The notes below the pieces were generated by a model. The model had not been told where the DNA came from, ran no database searches, and saw only the letters and a list, made by a program, of their open reading frames with translations. Positions 10,716 through 19,581 of a stretch of DNA of 64,000 nucleotides are shown piece by piece. How positions within the stretch are numbered: position 1 is the first letter of the stretch; every line of letters starts with the position of its first letter. Location: contig OX442322.1 in the NCBI GenBank assembly GCA_949358305.1, forward strand, positions 9,920,001 through 9,984,000. The letters run 5' to 3'. The position numbers and the translations under genes were made by a program. This DNA is from Strigamia acuminata (Eukaryota > Arthropoda > Chilopoda > Geophilomorpha > Linotaeniidae).

Positions 10716-11027
10716 TGTTGCAAACAACGTGGAATAATTTAGAAACTACTTTTATTGCCAATTTGTGTCTGAATAAATGTTTCCAAAGTGTGTTTTATTT
10801 TGCATAACATTTCAGTTTTTATTTACAGGATTTTTGCATTATTAAAATGTTTTTAGTGCTTTCAGATACTGATGTTTGATGAAATGTGATATTCCATTGT
10901 TTATTGCATTTATTTCTAGTGTTTATTGCGTGATTTTGTGTTACTTTATTCATTTTCTATCAATTTGTGTGATTTCGGGTGAAATTTGGTGCATTTGTCG
11001 TTAAACAGTTCACTAGTGTTATTGACG

Positions 11028-11035
11028 TGACGTCA
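11028..11035. promoter_or_regulatory. CRE/ATF-like palindrome in the BEL LTR
   Basis: TGACGTCA, the full palindromic cAMP-response/ATF element, is present in all seven BEL LTR copies. It lies about 310 bp into the LTR, where an internal promoter could sit. Function is inferred. Confidence 0.4.
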
Positions 11036-11775
11036 TATTTCAAGTTCTAGTTCGGTTTTTGTTCAAACTTCTAACCTTCCGTTTGGACGGAATTTTGATG
11101 GTTAGAATTGTTTTTGACATTGTTTTAGACTAATTTGGGGGTGATCTGTTGATTCGTGCACTCTAATTTCGTCCCGGAACAGCCGTTTTTCTGCTACGAG
11201 CGATCGTGACGGACCCCGCATGTGCGTTGCCGTCCAAGATCGTTTCGTTCGGTTTGCGGTTGATTTCAAGTGTTCTTTCATTAAAACGTGTCTTGTTTGC
11301 GGGAAATTACATTTCCTGAACTTATTTACTTATCTCAAAGTGTTTACATAAGTTATTTCTTGTGTTGAAATTCAAACCTTGTGTTTTGCCGCCAATGTAG
11401 AGTTTACCGGACGCCATGTTGGATTTTGCCGATGATTTGTAAATCTTTCATGTCGTTTTGTTTTTATATCTCAATTGGTGTTTGTACTATTTAGTTTTAA
11501 TGTATTTCAATGCAAAATCTTTACTTATTTGGTTTTGTGTGTGACTTTGAATTCAAACTTGATGATTATGTCATTTTGCTTGTCTTTGATTGGTTAGGCC
11601 CAATTGTCTGCTTAGCGATCACTGTTTTCGCTGTTTTCTCCTTGTTTTGATTAATGAATTTTGTTGTTACGATAGACTTTATTATTCCTGAGTTTTTTGT
11701 GCTCATTTTGAGCTATTACACATTATTTTTAATACATTTCTCGTAATTTGTTGTCTTTGCTTGAAATTGCATTTC

Positions 11776-11797
11776 CTCCGTTTCCGTGGCAACGGAG
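11776..11797. promoter_or_regulatory. RFX X-box-like inverted repeat in the BEL LTR
   Basis: CTCCGTT and AACGGAG arms enclose GTTTCC-GT-GGCAAC, which fits the half-site pattern of animal RFX X-boxes (GTHNYY, 2 nt, RRNAAC). The copies at 42073-43542 and 49763-51232 have GTTTCC-AT-GTCAAC, a weaker match. Function is inferred. Confidence 0.3.
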
Positions 11798-12186
11798 TAT
11801 TTTCTTTATTGTACTTTGACGACAATTGGCTTGTTGCGTGCCTTTTGATTGATAATGTGTAATTATTCAGTTGCCATTTTATATTTGATTAAAATAGTCG
11901 TGTTAATGTTAACTCTTGTATTTTCTGCTTTTGACCCATTTCCAATGTGTCCTGAGTAGAGAACCATTTTTCCCAGACTGGCCAATGGATCAGCAAGCAC
12001 TTGGATACCATGCAAAAGTGTTTCCAATAGTTAAACCTTCATGTAACAGGAGATTTTGAGGCGAATCAAGTGCATTTCCACACGGTACACGTACGAATTT
12101 CACTATACGATCGTTTGAGTTTGTTGGCGGGAGTTTCGAATCGCCACATCTCAGTTCTTCTCTGTTCCTGTTGACTGACCGCAACA

Positions 12187-12302
12187 TCGAATAAGAATTT
12201 TTGGTGCACGTGACCATGGATTTCGTCTGCTTCTTGTGGGTTTTTTCCGGTTCATCATTTGATACGTTCAACCGTGCGTCTGGTGCGATTGACGGAAATT
12301 AT
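12187..12302 (+). other. BEL-1 leader, first part, with altered primer site
   Basis: After the LTR come 15 nt and then TGGTGC-A-CGTGACCA-T-GGATTTCG, the tRNA-His-type site with single-base inserts A and T. The T creates ACCATGG, a good start-codon context. The canonical form without inserts is at 55380-55397. The leader continues at 18783. Confidence 0.6.
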
Positions 12303-12855
12303 TGTTAGACTTTGGAACCACTTTTGAGTTATTTAAATCGTTTTTCGATGTGAAATGACTTTGAAATGTTTATTTTATTATCCATCGGTTATCTTTTCTT
12401 ATTCGGGGTAATTTAGTATTGTTTCTTATGTTTTTCCTTAGTTTCTATGTAAAGGGAATGCATGATGCCTTTTAGATGTGTCTTATCCATCTGGCATCAT
12501 GCATCCTCTATTCTGTGTGTATTTCTACTTATTGTTTCTATTTTCGGCCACCAGATGTCTCTGGCACATTACAAATGGCCGCTCACACGGGTAGTGTGTT
12601 TCCTTGTGTTTGTCCAGTGATTCTGGACCCATTATGTAAGTTTTCTCTTAATAAATGTTATATTTTTGGTTAACTATTGTATTTAGTTCGGCACTACACG
12701 TTTCTATAAGTGTAGTGCACGCGAATTTGATCGTAAGTCCGCTCAAACTCGCGTACGCGCATCACGCGCATTTGTCCGCACTTAGAAGTGCGTTTGACTC
12801 AGTTTTACGCTTCCTATCGCCTATTTCGGCGATATTTTTGCGCCACACAGCTACA
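12303..12855 (+). repeat. 5' LTR of copia element, rich in hairpins
   Basis: 553 bp, TGTTAG to CTACA. Perfect inverted repeats: 12459-12469 with 12493-12503 (11 bp), 12691-12699 with 12710-12718 (9 bp), 12777-12783 with 12786-12792, and 12815-12821 with 12828-12834. AATAAA lies near 12649, just before the hairpin-rich 3' half. Confidence 0.92.
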
Positions 12856-12857
12856 AG

Positions 12858-12869
12858 TGGTAGCAGAGG
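12858..12869 (+). promoter_or_regulatory. Copia primer-binding site (initiator tRNA-Met)
   Basis: TGGTAGCAGAGG starts 2 nt after the LTR and is fully complementary to the 3' end of animal initiator tRNA-Met (CCTCTGCTACCA). Confidence 0.85.
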
Positions 12870-13741
12870 CCTGGAAAGCCACCAGTGCCTCGTTTTTCCA
12901 TTAATTTTCCGTGAATTTCGCGATTTTTCGCGATTTTTGCGGAAATTTTTGTTTTTTTCAGATTTTCGACGATTTCCGGCAGTCAACAACGTCTTTATGA
13001 CGTTCACAACCCCGGAGTGCGGTCGTAATCGTCGATTTTTGAATTTTTTCAACCTTTTTTCGTGTTTTTCGAGTTAAAAACACTGTTTTTTTGTGTTTTT
13101 CGAGTTAAAAACACTGGTTTTTGTGCATTTATTGTGCAAGATAGCGACAATTGACCTAGGAAAGGTCTTGTTCTTTTTTTTTCCCTCTAATTTTTCGTGA
13201 ATTTCGCGATTTTTCGCGATTTTTGCGGAAATTTTATTTATTTTCAGATTTTTTCGCCGATTTTCATCATTTGTCACGTTCCGACAACGTCTGAGCGACG
13301 TTTTCATCCAGAAACGGGCATAACCCGCTGTCTGCACCCCGGAGTGCGACAGTATCGGCGATTTTCGGGAAGTTTTTCCCGGTTTTCGAAATCGGTCGGC
13401 GATCTTTTGAAGAATTCCGCATTTTTTTATGCGCGGTGTGCACAGGGACGTCTGTGCATACAGATTCACCAACTTCTCCTTCTTTTTATTTCAGATTTCG
13501 AATTTATTTGTTAATTTTAAGTTTTTGGAGTGGGTCCCGATTAGTATCGGCACAGCCCTTCGGACATTCCGTCCAAGCTGTGCTTGTATTCTTAGACAAG
13601 GCTGAGCCCTGCGCCACCTAACATTCCCGCGGCCCCAGGTGGTCATAAAGGACGTTAGGGGGACACTTGTCTAAGGTTCTTAGCCAATTTTAGCATTGGC
13701 TCCCCGTCGAGGTTATTCCGCTTCTAACAACGTTTAGTGAA
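12870..13741 (+). other. Copia leader with duplicated T-rich blocks, no gag capsid gene
   Basis: About 870 bp where gag would be expected. It holds two copies of a T-rich block rich in CGCGATTTTT (about 12905-13050 and 13190-13380) and two tandem hairpins with arms GTGTTTTT/AAAAACAC (13062-13083 and 13093-13114). The ORFs crossing it are short and run out of the LTR, and none resembles a copia capsid. Confidence 0.6.
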
Positions 13742-16700
13742 GTGCTTCGAGTGAAAAGTGCTCCGATTACGTCTTTAGTGCCTCGAGTGTTTATGCGTGC
13801 TCATTATCGCCATTATCTCCGATTTTCCTCCGGAAAAATGCAGACAGCAAGAGCCAACTTGAATTGGAATCGGTACACGAAGGAAACATCGGCTTTTGCT
13901 ATGGACAATCGTGGATGCAATCAATCCCGACCTCCTCGTCCGATTTCGCAGGTTCGCTGTTTTAATTGCGGCTTTTTCGGCCACTACGCGAATAAGTGCC
14001 CCCGCCCTCGCAAACAGGGCAAGGAACCGCAACCGGTCGCGTCTCAACAAGGCCGACCCCGCAGTAAGAGCAAACGACGGCAGAATAACAGTTCGCAGCA
14101 ATCCGGTGGTCAAAACCGTGATGTTTCTCGTCCCCGAAGGGACGCCGCTTACCTGTTGTCGGCTCCACCGGTGATCGAAGCTCCGGTTGTACATTTTCTC
14201 CAGTCCCACGAATGGATTGTCGATTGTGGGGCCACCGACCACGTTTCGCACGTCAAAGCGTGGTTTACGAACTTTGTTTCCGTTGTCCCGTTCAACATCG
14301 AGTTAGGCCAGGGCAGTTCGAGGGTCACAGGCAAAGGTGACGTTCCGGTCAAGTCGCTCATCGATGGCTGCGAATGCACCGTATTGCTCCGCGACGTATT
14401 ATTCGCACCTGACTTCGGCGCCAATCTTATCTCGGTTTCTCGGATTGATAAATGCGGACATCACATCCACATTCACAACTCGGAATTGCATACGTATGAA
14501 ACGGACATCAAACTAAGTGTTCTTCGGGCGAAACAGAAGTCTGGACTTTATTTCGTGGATGGGCTCATCTCGCCATTCGCCGCTCCGACTAATGTTTCGA
14601 GTTCGTCTGTTTCATCATCACTTCCGACTCCGATACCGACCACTCTAGTGACGAAGGAAGAGGACTTTCCCGCATTGCCCAAGTCTTCCAACAAGACTAA
14701 GAAGAAGTCGGCTGACAATATGACCGATTTCCGCTTGCCCGTCTCCTCCAACACCTTGCTTGTCCCTTCACTTTTCCCTACCAGTCCTGCTCCTATTCCC
14801 GGATCCCAACCTCAACAGATCCGGATGTATTCCAATGCCCTCGCATCTCCTCCTCCCGTTGCCAAGTCAAACGCAGCATTACCTCCCAAACCAGTTAATC
14901 CTTCGGTTGCCAACGTCGCAGACGCCACGGGATTGTGGCACGGCAGGCTGGGTCACCTGCATACGAAGGCCATGCGGACTTTAGCGGCTAACTCCCAGGT
15001 TTATGGGCTTGATCCAGCTGCTGTTCGCCAGGAACTTTCCTGCAACACGTGCCGTGTTGCCAAGTCCACGCGTGCTCCACATAAGCCAATTTCCGCGCCT
15101 TCAACCACGAAACCGCTTGAATTGCTTCACATGGACGTCTGGGGCCCGTCGAGACTGCCTTCCATCGGCGGTGCTAATTTTGCCTTCACCATTATCGATG
15201 ACGCCACCAGGTACGCCTGGCTTTTCCCGATCGCCCGTAAATCCGATGTTTTTGCTACGTTTAAAGACTTTGTTTCCCGCGTTGAACGTATTGCTGATTG
15301 CCGGATTAAAACAATTCGCACCGACCGTGGAGGAGAATTTATTTCGAGGGATTTTGACCGTTTTCTTGCCGACAAGGGTATTGTTGCTCAACGGACCAAT
15401 CCCGCATCGCCACAGATGAACGGTGTCGCCGAACGCCTGAACCGGACAATGGGCGACTATCTCCGCTCCATCAACTCCGAAACCGGATTTTCGCACACGC
15501 TTTGGGCTGAACTTGCCGTGACGTTCACATATATCAAAAACCGCAGTCCGCATTCGAAGCTCAACGACGAAATCCCATACATTTTGTGGCGCCAGCGTGC
15601 TCTTTCCGTCAGACATTTTCGTAAGATTGGTTCCAAGTGCTGGGTACACTTCACCGCACCTGGACGCAACAAACTGGATCCTCGAGCGTGGGAAGGATTT
15701 CTCGTTGGCTACGCTTCGGGAACTCGAGGGTATCGAGTGTGGAATCCGGCTACGAACACCGTCACCGAATCTGTTCACGTCCAAATCGATGAACGGCAGA
15801 ACTTTAAGCGCTCGCCCTTTTATGTTCCAGATCCGGATGACAATGCTCCACCCATGGAGGAGCCTGCTCGTGGCCACACCCCGTCACGTGTCACTTTTCG
15901 TGATAACTTTCCAACTCAGCCTTGGCCTCGTCGACGTCACGATTCGGATAACGACTCTTCTGCTGACAGCAGTGACGAGGATGGTATTGCCAGTCGTGCT
16001 CCCTCCGTCGCTTCGAGTGCTCCGTCTTTCGCTTCATTCGCACCATCTCTTCCTACAGCTGATGGTCTCATCGCCGCTGCTGACGGCTTAGCTGCTACGA
16101 CTGATGGCTCTGTTACCGACGCTGATGGCTCTGTTACCGTCGCTGATGGCTCCGATAATGTTACGACCATTGCAGGACATGGACAATTTACTCCGACCGT
16201 ACGTTCCACCCGCTTGCCTCATCTACGGCGTTCGATGTCCTACCCATCTCTCCCGGGTCTTGACGACACCGCAGCGATGTCTGAACAGGGTTCAGATTTT
16301 GACGAAGACCTTCTCGACGAAGCGGCTGCCTTGCCTGTCCGACTTCCGGGTACGCCTAATTTGGCGCCTTTACGCGCTCTTCATTGCCCTTGGAGTTTTG
16401 TTGGCGGCGTTTCGCCCTTCAGCGGATGGAGGAGAGAAGAGCATCTCCGGAAAGATCAGGTTCCGGGGAGGATTAAAGTCGACGTTTATTATTATCCGGA
16501 GCACGGTGTCCGCTTGCGGTCGCACACAGATATCGCCGCTTATTGTTTCGCACACCGGATACCGTATGATGAGTCCGTTTTCTTCTTCGGCAATTTAGAA
16601 CACCACATGCCATATGCTCCGCCATCGCCTCCTCGTGTCCACATGTGTTTTCGGGAACCGGCCACATACGCCGAAGCTGTGAAATTGCCCGAAGCACCGA

Positions 16701-18181
16701 AATGGACCGAAGCAATCGACGAGGAACTTTCGACTTTCAAGCAACGAGACGTTTATAAGGAGGTTCCGAGACCCCCTGACAAGACTGTGCTCGGTTGCAA
16801 ATGGATTTTTAAGTTCAAAAGTGACATTACCGGAAAGATTACCCGATATCGTGCTCGACTGGTCGCCCAAGGATTTCGGCAGACAATGGGCGTTGACTAC
16901 GATGAAGTTTTTAGTCCCGTAGTCAATTTTGTCCTAATCCGTTTCTTCTTTTGTCTGCTGGTTATTCTCCTCGGATGGAGGGACACGCACCTCGACGTGA
17001 AATGTGCCTACCTCTACGGCGACCTTGACCACGAGATTTATATGCGGATTCCCGCTGGTGCCACATGTTCCTCGCCCGACAACGTATGGTTGTTGACCAA
17101 GTCGCTTTACGGTCTTCACCAGTCGGGGCGCATGTGGTACCAGAAACTTAATGAAACATTGACAGAACTCGGATTTCAAAAGTTTCCAGCATGTAATTGT
17201 GTGTACGCCTACGGACATTCGGCCATTATGCTGGTATACGTCGACGATATTGTTTTATTTTATGCTTCGGAAAACATCAGGGATCGAATACTCAAGCTGA
17301 TCACGAGTAAATTCGACATTGTCGACCTGGGGCCAATCACCAAACTGCTGGGAGTCGAGTTCGAGCGTCGTGACGGGAAAGTCTTTATGACTCAACGCAA
17401 TTACATTGACAAACTCCTCAAAAAGTTTAATGTTTCATCTGACGCGCTCATCAAGGTGCCAGTCACACCTGGGACCACGTTAGTCAAGGGACCGCTCACC
17501 GACCTTCCGGATTTTCCGTATCGATCACTCGTCGGATCTTTATTGTTCCTGGCTTCACGTACTCGCCCCGACATTTTGTACTCGGTGATCGCATTATCGC
17601 AGTACAACAACTGCTACACCGAGAGCCATATCAAGTGTTTGCTGCAGGTCCTTCGTTACGTCGCGAACACGAGCGAGTACGCCATCGAACTTTCGAAATG
17701 CGATTCGAGTCAACTGTGGGGTTGCACAGACGCCTCTTGGGCCTCCGACATCGCTACATCGAGATCATTCGGCGGATACATTGTTTACATCGGAAGTGTG
17801 CCCATTGGCTGGAGCTGCAAGAAGCAGACCAGCGTCGCTTGCTCCACAATGGAAGCCGAATTTGTGGCACTTGTCGAAATCGTCAAAGAACTCTATTGGC
17901 TCGACAGTATTTATCAAGTGTTTCCACCTTTACGTCGGTTATCGAAACCGATCATATTTTCCGATGCCCTCGCCTCGATTCAGTTCACGAACAACGACAT
18001 CGAGAACTCGAAAACGAAACATATTCGAGTGAAGTTTCACTGGCTTCGTGAGTGGCACATTGCCGGATGTTTCGAACTCCGCAAAATTCCGGGTGAGATA
18101 AATGTATCCGACATTTTCACCAAGTGGCTCAGTTCAGAGCGTCTTCGAAATTTATTATCTCGGATTTTCGTCTCGAAGTAA
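13742..18181 (+). CDS. pol: Copia Pol polyprotein (zinc knuckle, protease, integrase, RT, RNase H)
   Basis: 1479 residues. In order: zinc knuckle CX2CX4HX4C from C73; aspartic protease motif D161-C-G-A, where Cys replaces the usual Ser/Thr; integrase HHCC finger (H400, H405, C434, C437) and DDE core D465, D528, E564, with the D-35-E spacing of integrases; a Ser/Pro-rich linker with degenerate ADGS repeats at about 772-806; reverse transcriptase with D1085 and YVDD at 1166-1169; RNase H with D1330, E1371 and D1408. The product would copy element RNA and integrate it in the nucleus. The capsid part of Gag is missing upstream of the zinc knuckle, so the true start is uncertain; 13742 is the first ATG-like start of the open frame and later Met residues are possible. 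The uninterrupted frame fits recent arrival, but assembly of a particle would need Gag from elsewhere or an upstream exon. Confidence 0.9.
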   Translation: MLRVKSAPITSLVPRVFMRAHYRHYLRFSSGKMQTARANLNWNRYTKETSAFAMDNRGCNQSRPPRPISQVRCFNCGFFGHYANKCPRPRKQGKEPQPVASQQGRPRSKSKRRQNNSSQQSGGQNRDVSRPRRDAAYLLSAPPVIEAPVVHFLQSHEWIVDCGATDHVSHVKAWFTNFVSVVPFNIELGQGSSRVTGKGDVPVKSLIDGCECTVLLRDVLFAPDFGANLISVSRIDKCGHHIHIHNSELHTYETDIKLSVLRAKQKSGLYFVDGLISPFAAPTNVSSSSVSSSLPTPIPTTLVTKEEDFPALPKSSNKTKKKSADNMTDFRLPVSSNTLLVPSLFPTSPAPIPGSQPQQIRMYSNALASPPPVAKSNAALPPKPVNPSVANVADATGLWHGRLGHLHTKAMRTLAANSQVYGLDPAAVRQELSCNTCRVAKSTRAPHKPISAPSTTKPLELLHMDVWGPSRLPSIGGANFAFTIIDDATRYAWLFPIARKSDVFATFKDFVSRVERIADCRIKTIRTDRGGEFISRDFDRFLADKGIVAQRTNPASPQMNGVAERLNRTMGDYLRSINSETGFSHTLWAELAVTFTYIKNRSPHSKLNDEIPYILWRQRALSVRHFRKIGSKCWVHFTAPGRNKLDPRAWEGFLVGYASGTRGYRVWNPATNTVTESVHVQIDERQNFKRSPFYVPDPDDNAPPMEEPARGHTPSRVTFRDNFPTQPWPRRRHDSDNDSSADSSDEDGIASRAPSVASSAPSFASFAPSLPTADGLIAAADGLAATTDGSVTDADGSVTVADGSDNVTTIAGHGQFTPTVRSTRLPHLRRSMSYPSLPGLDDTAAMSEQGSDFDEDLLDEAAALPVRLPGTPNLAPLRALHCPWSFVGGVSPFSGWRREEHLRKDQVPGRIKVDVYYYPEHGVRLRSHTDIAAYCFAHRIPYDESVFFFGNLEHHMPYAPPSPPRVHMCFREPATYAEAVKLPEAPKWTEAIDEELSTFKQRDVYKEVPRPPDKTVLGCKWIFKFKSDITGKITRYRARLVAQGFRQTMGVDYDEVFSPVVNFVLIRFFFCLLVILLGWRDTHLDVKCAYLYGDLDHEIYMRIPAGATCSSPDNVWLLTKSLYGLHQSGRMWYQKLNETLTELGFQKFPACNCVYAYGHSAIMLVYVDDIVLFYASENIRDRILKLITSKFDIVDLGPITKLLGVEFERRDGKVFMTQRNYIDKLLKKFNVSSDALIKVPVTPGTTLVKGPLTDLPDFPYRSLVGSLLFLASRTRPDILYSVIALSQYNNCYTESHIKCLLQVLRYVANTSEYAIELSKCDSSQLWGCTDASWASDIATSRSFGGYIVYIGSVPIGWSCKKQTSVACSTMEAEFVALVEIVKELYWLDSIYQVFPPLRRLSKPIIFSDALASIQFTNNDIENSKTKHIRVKFHWLREWHIAGCFELRKIPGEINVSDIFTKWLSSERLRNLLSRIFVSK

Positions 18182-18217
18182 CTTTTTTTCGATTGTTTAG
18201 CACCGACATTTTACATC

Positions 18218-18228
18218 GAAGGAGGGAA
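18218..18228 (+). promoter_or_regulatory. Copia polypurine tract
   Basis: GAAGGAGGGAA lies directly upstream of the 3' LTR start (18230). It is a normal plus-strand primer, unlike the BEL-type elements here. Confidence 0.8.
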
Positions 18229-18229
18229 T

Positions 18230-18782
18230 TGTTAGACTTTGGAACCACTTTTGAGTTATTTAAATCGTTTTTCGATGTGAAATGACTTTGAAATGTTTAT
18301 TTTATTATCCATCGGTTATCTTTTCTTATTCGGGGTAATTTAGTATTGTTTCTTATGTTTTTCCTTAGTTTCTATGTAAAGGGAATGCATGATGCCTTTT
18401 AGATGTGTCTTATCCATCTGGCATCATGCATCCTCTATTCTGTGTGTATTTCTACTTATTGTTTCTATTTTCGGCCACCAGATGTCTCTGGCACATTACA
18501 AATGGCCGCTCACACGGGTAGTGTGTTTCCTTGTGTTTGTCCAGTGATTCTGGACCCATTATGTAAGTTTTCTCTTAATAAATGTTATATTTTTGGTTAA
18601 CTATTGTATTTAGTTCGGCACTACACGTTTCTATAAGTGTAGTGCACGCGAATTTGATCGTAAGTCCGCTCAAACTCGCGTACGCGCATCACGCGCATTT
18701 GTCCGCACTTAGAAGTGCGTTTGACTCAGTTTTACGCTTCCTATCGCCTATTTCGGCGATATTTTTGCGCCACACAGCTACA
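18230..18782 (+). repeat. 3' LTR of copia element
   Basis: 553 bp, looks identical to 12303-12855, followed by ATTAC of the BEL leader. Confidence 0.92.
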
Positions 18783-19581
18783 ATTACGTCCGTGAGTCGT
18801 CGTCTGCTAGAATGGTCGTCGTTCAACGTGGCAACAGCCACAACGGGGATTTATTTGGCGTCGATCACGAACATTTCTGTGCAAGCAACGAGATTCTTCG
18901 GTCGACATCTTGGATTACACAACGCGCTGTGCTGGAAAGCCGATTTGCCCCTGAAATAATTGCTTATTCTTGTGTTTTGCATTCAGTGCTTGTATTTTTA
19001 AGATTTTGGTTGCATGAGGGTATTGTATTGGGTATTTCAAAGCTGTTTTTGCTTTTTCCTAAGCTAGTTTTGAGGGAAAATTCACTGAAAGTGTATTTTA
19101 TTGTGAATTTTTCAAGTGCTTTCTTGATTTTTGTGCATGCATCTCCATATAACTGGCTTAACCAGGGGAGATTTAGATTTTTTGGAGTTAGAAACTGTTC
19201 AGTCTCTCATTGCAAGAGCTGTCAGTTATTCTCGTGAATCTGATAGTGATTTTCTGGCTAGATTCGTTCCGTACGAACAGCAGAAATAATTCAAACTTGT
19301 GTAGGACTTTTTGAGTCACGTTTTTAATACGTGATCAAGGTCGCTCGTTTGTTTTAGCATCCTTGATTGCTAAAACACTCGATATTCTTGTGTATTTTCA
19401 AGGTTTTTTGTCGTTTGGGCAAGAAAACTTTGAAAAATTCTGTTCTTTTAAAGTGAATGATTGTAAATTTTATTCTTTTCAAGTATAAAGTTTAAGTTAT
19501 ATTCTTTTTAAGTTTAAAGCGAAGTGTTTTGTTGTTCAAAATATTATCTTCTGTTTCATATTTTACAGCCGTGAATTTGAG
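18783..19581 (+). other. BEL-1 leader, second part, with splice-acceptor-like end
   Basis: Continues the BEL leader after copia. It contains the motif ACACAACGCGCTGT shared with N773 and N1506 and a T-rich stretch ending TTTTACAG (19561-19568), 13 nt before the gag-pol ATG. In the other copies a GTGAGT donor lies 27-28 nt after the primer site start (43592, 55412), so a leader intron of about 0.85 kb is plausible. A GTG-started frame here (18812-19237 region) is hydrophobic and T-driven and is not called. Confidence 0.5.

Larger units (their letters stand above)
10716..12186 (+). repeat. 5' LTR of BEL-1
   Basis: 1471 bp, TGTTGC to GCAACA. It contains AATAAA at 10772-10777, a perfect TGACGTCA at 11028-11035, and an inverted repeat CTCCGTT/AACGGAG at 11776-11797. 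Antisense ORFs over its last 300 bp recur in every copy and are not taken as genes. Confidence 0.92.
12303..18782 (+). mobile_element. Copia (Ty1/copia, Pseudoviridae-type) retrotransposon, 6480 bp
   Basis: LTRs 12303-12855 and 18230-18782 (553 bp each, no difference seen), primer site 12858-12869, pol ORF 13742-18181, polypurine tract 18218-18228. The flanks are ATTAT on the left and ATTAC on the right; the empty BEL leader has ATTAC (39682-39686), so this is a 5-bp duplication with one changed base. Integrase lies before reverse transcriptase, the copia order. It is inserted in BEL-1 in the same orientation and so is the youngest layer of this part. Confidence 0.93.

Noticed and set aside
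11990-12271. Antisense ORF repeated at every BEL LTR 3' end
   Set aside because: Repeats only because the LTR repeats; no domain and no promoter evidence.
12655-13077. 140-codon ORF as copia gag
   Set aside because: It begins inside the LTR, runs through hairpins and repeated T-rich sequence, and has no capsid features.
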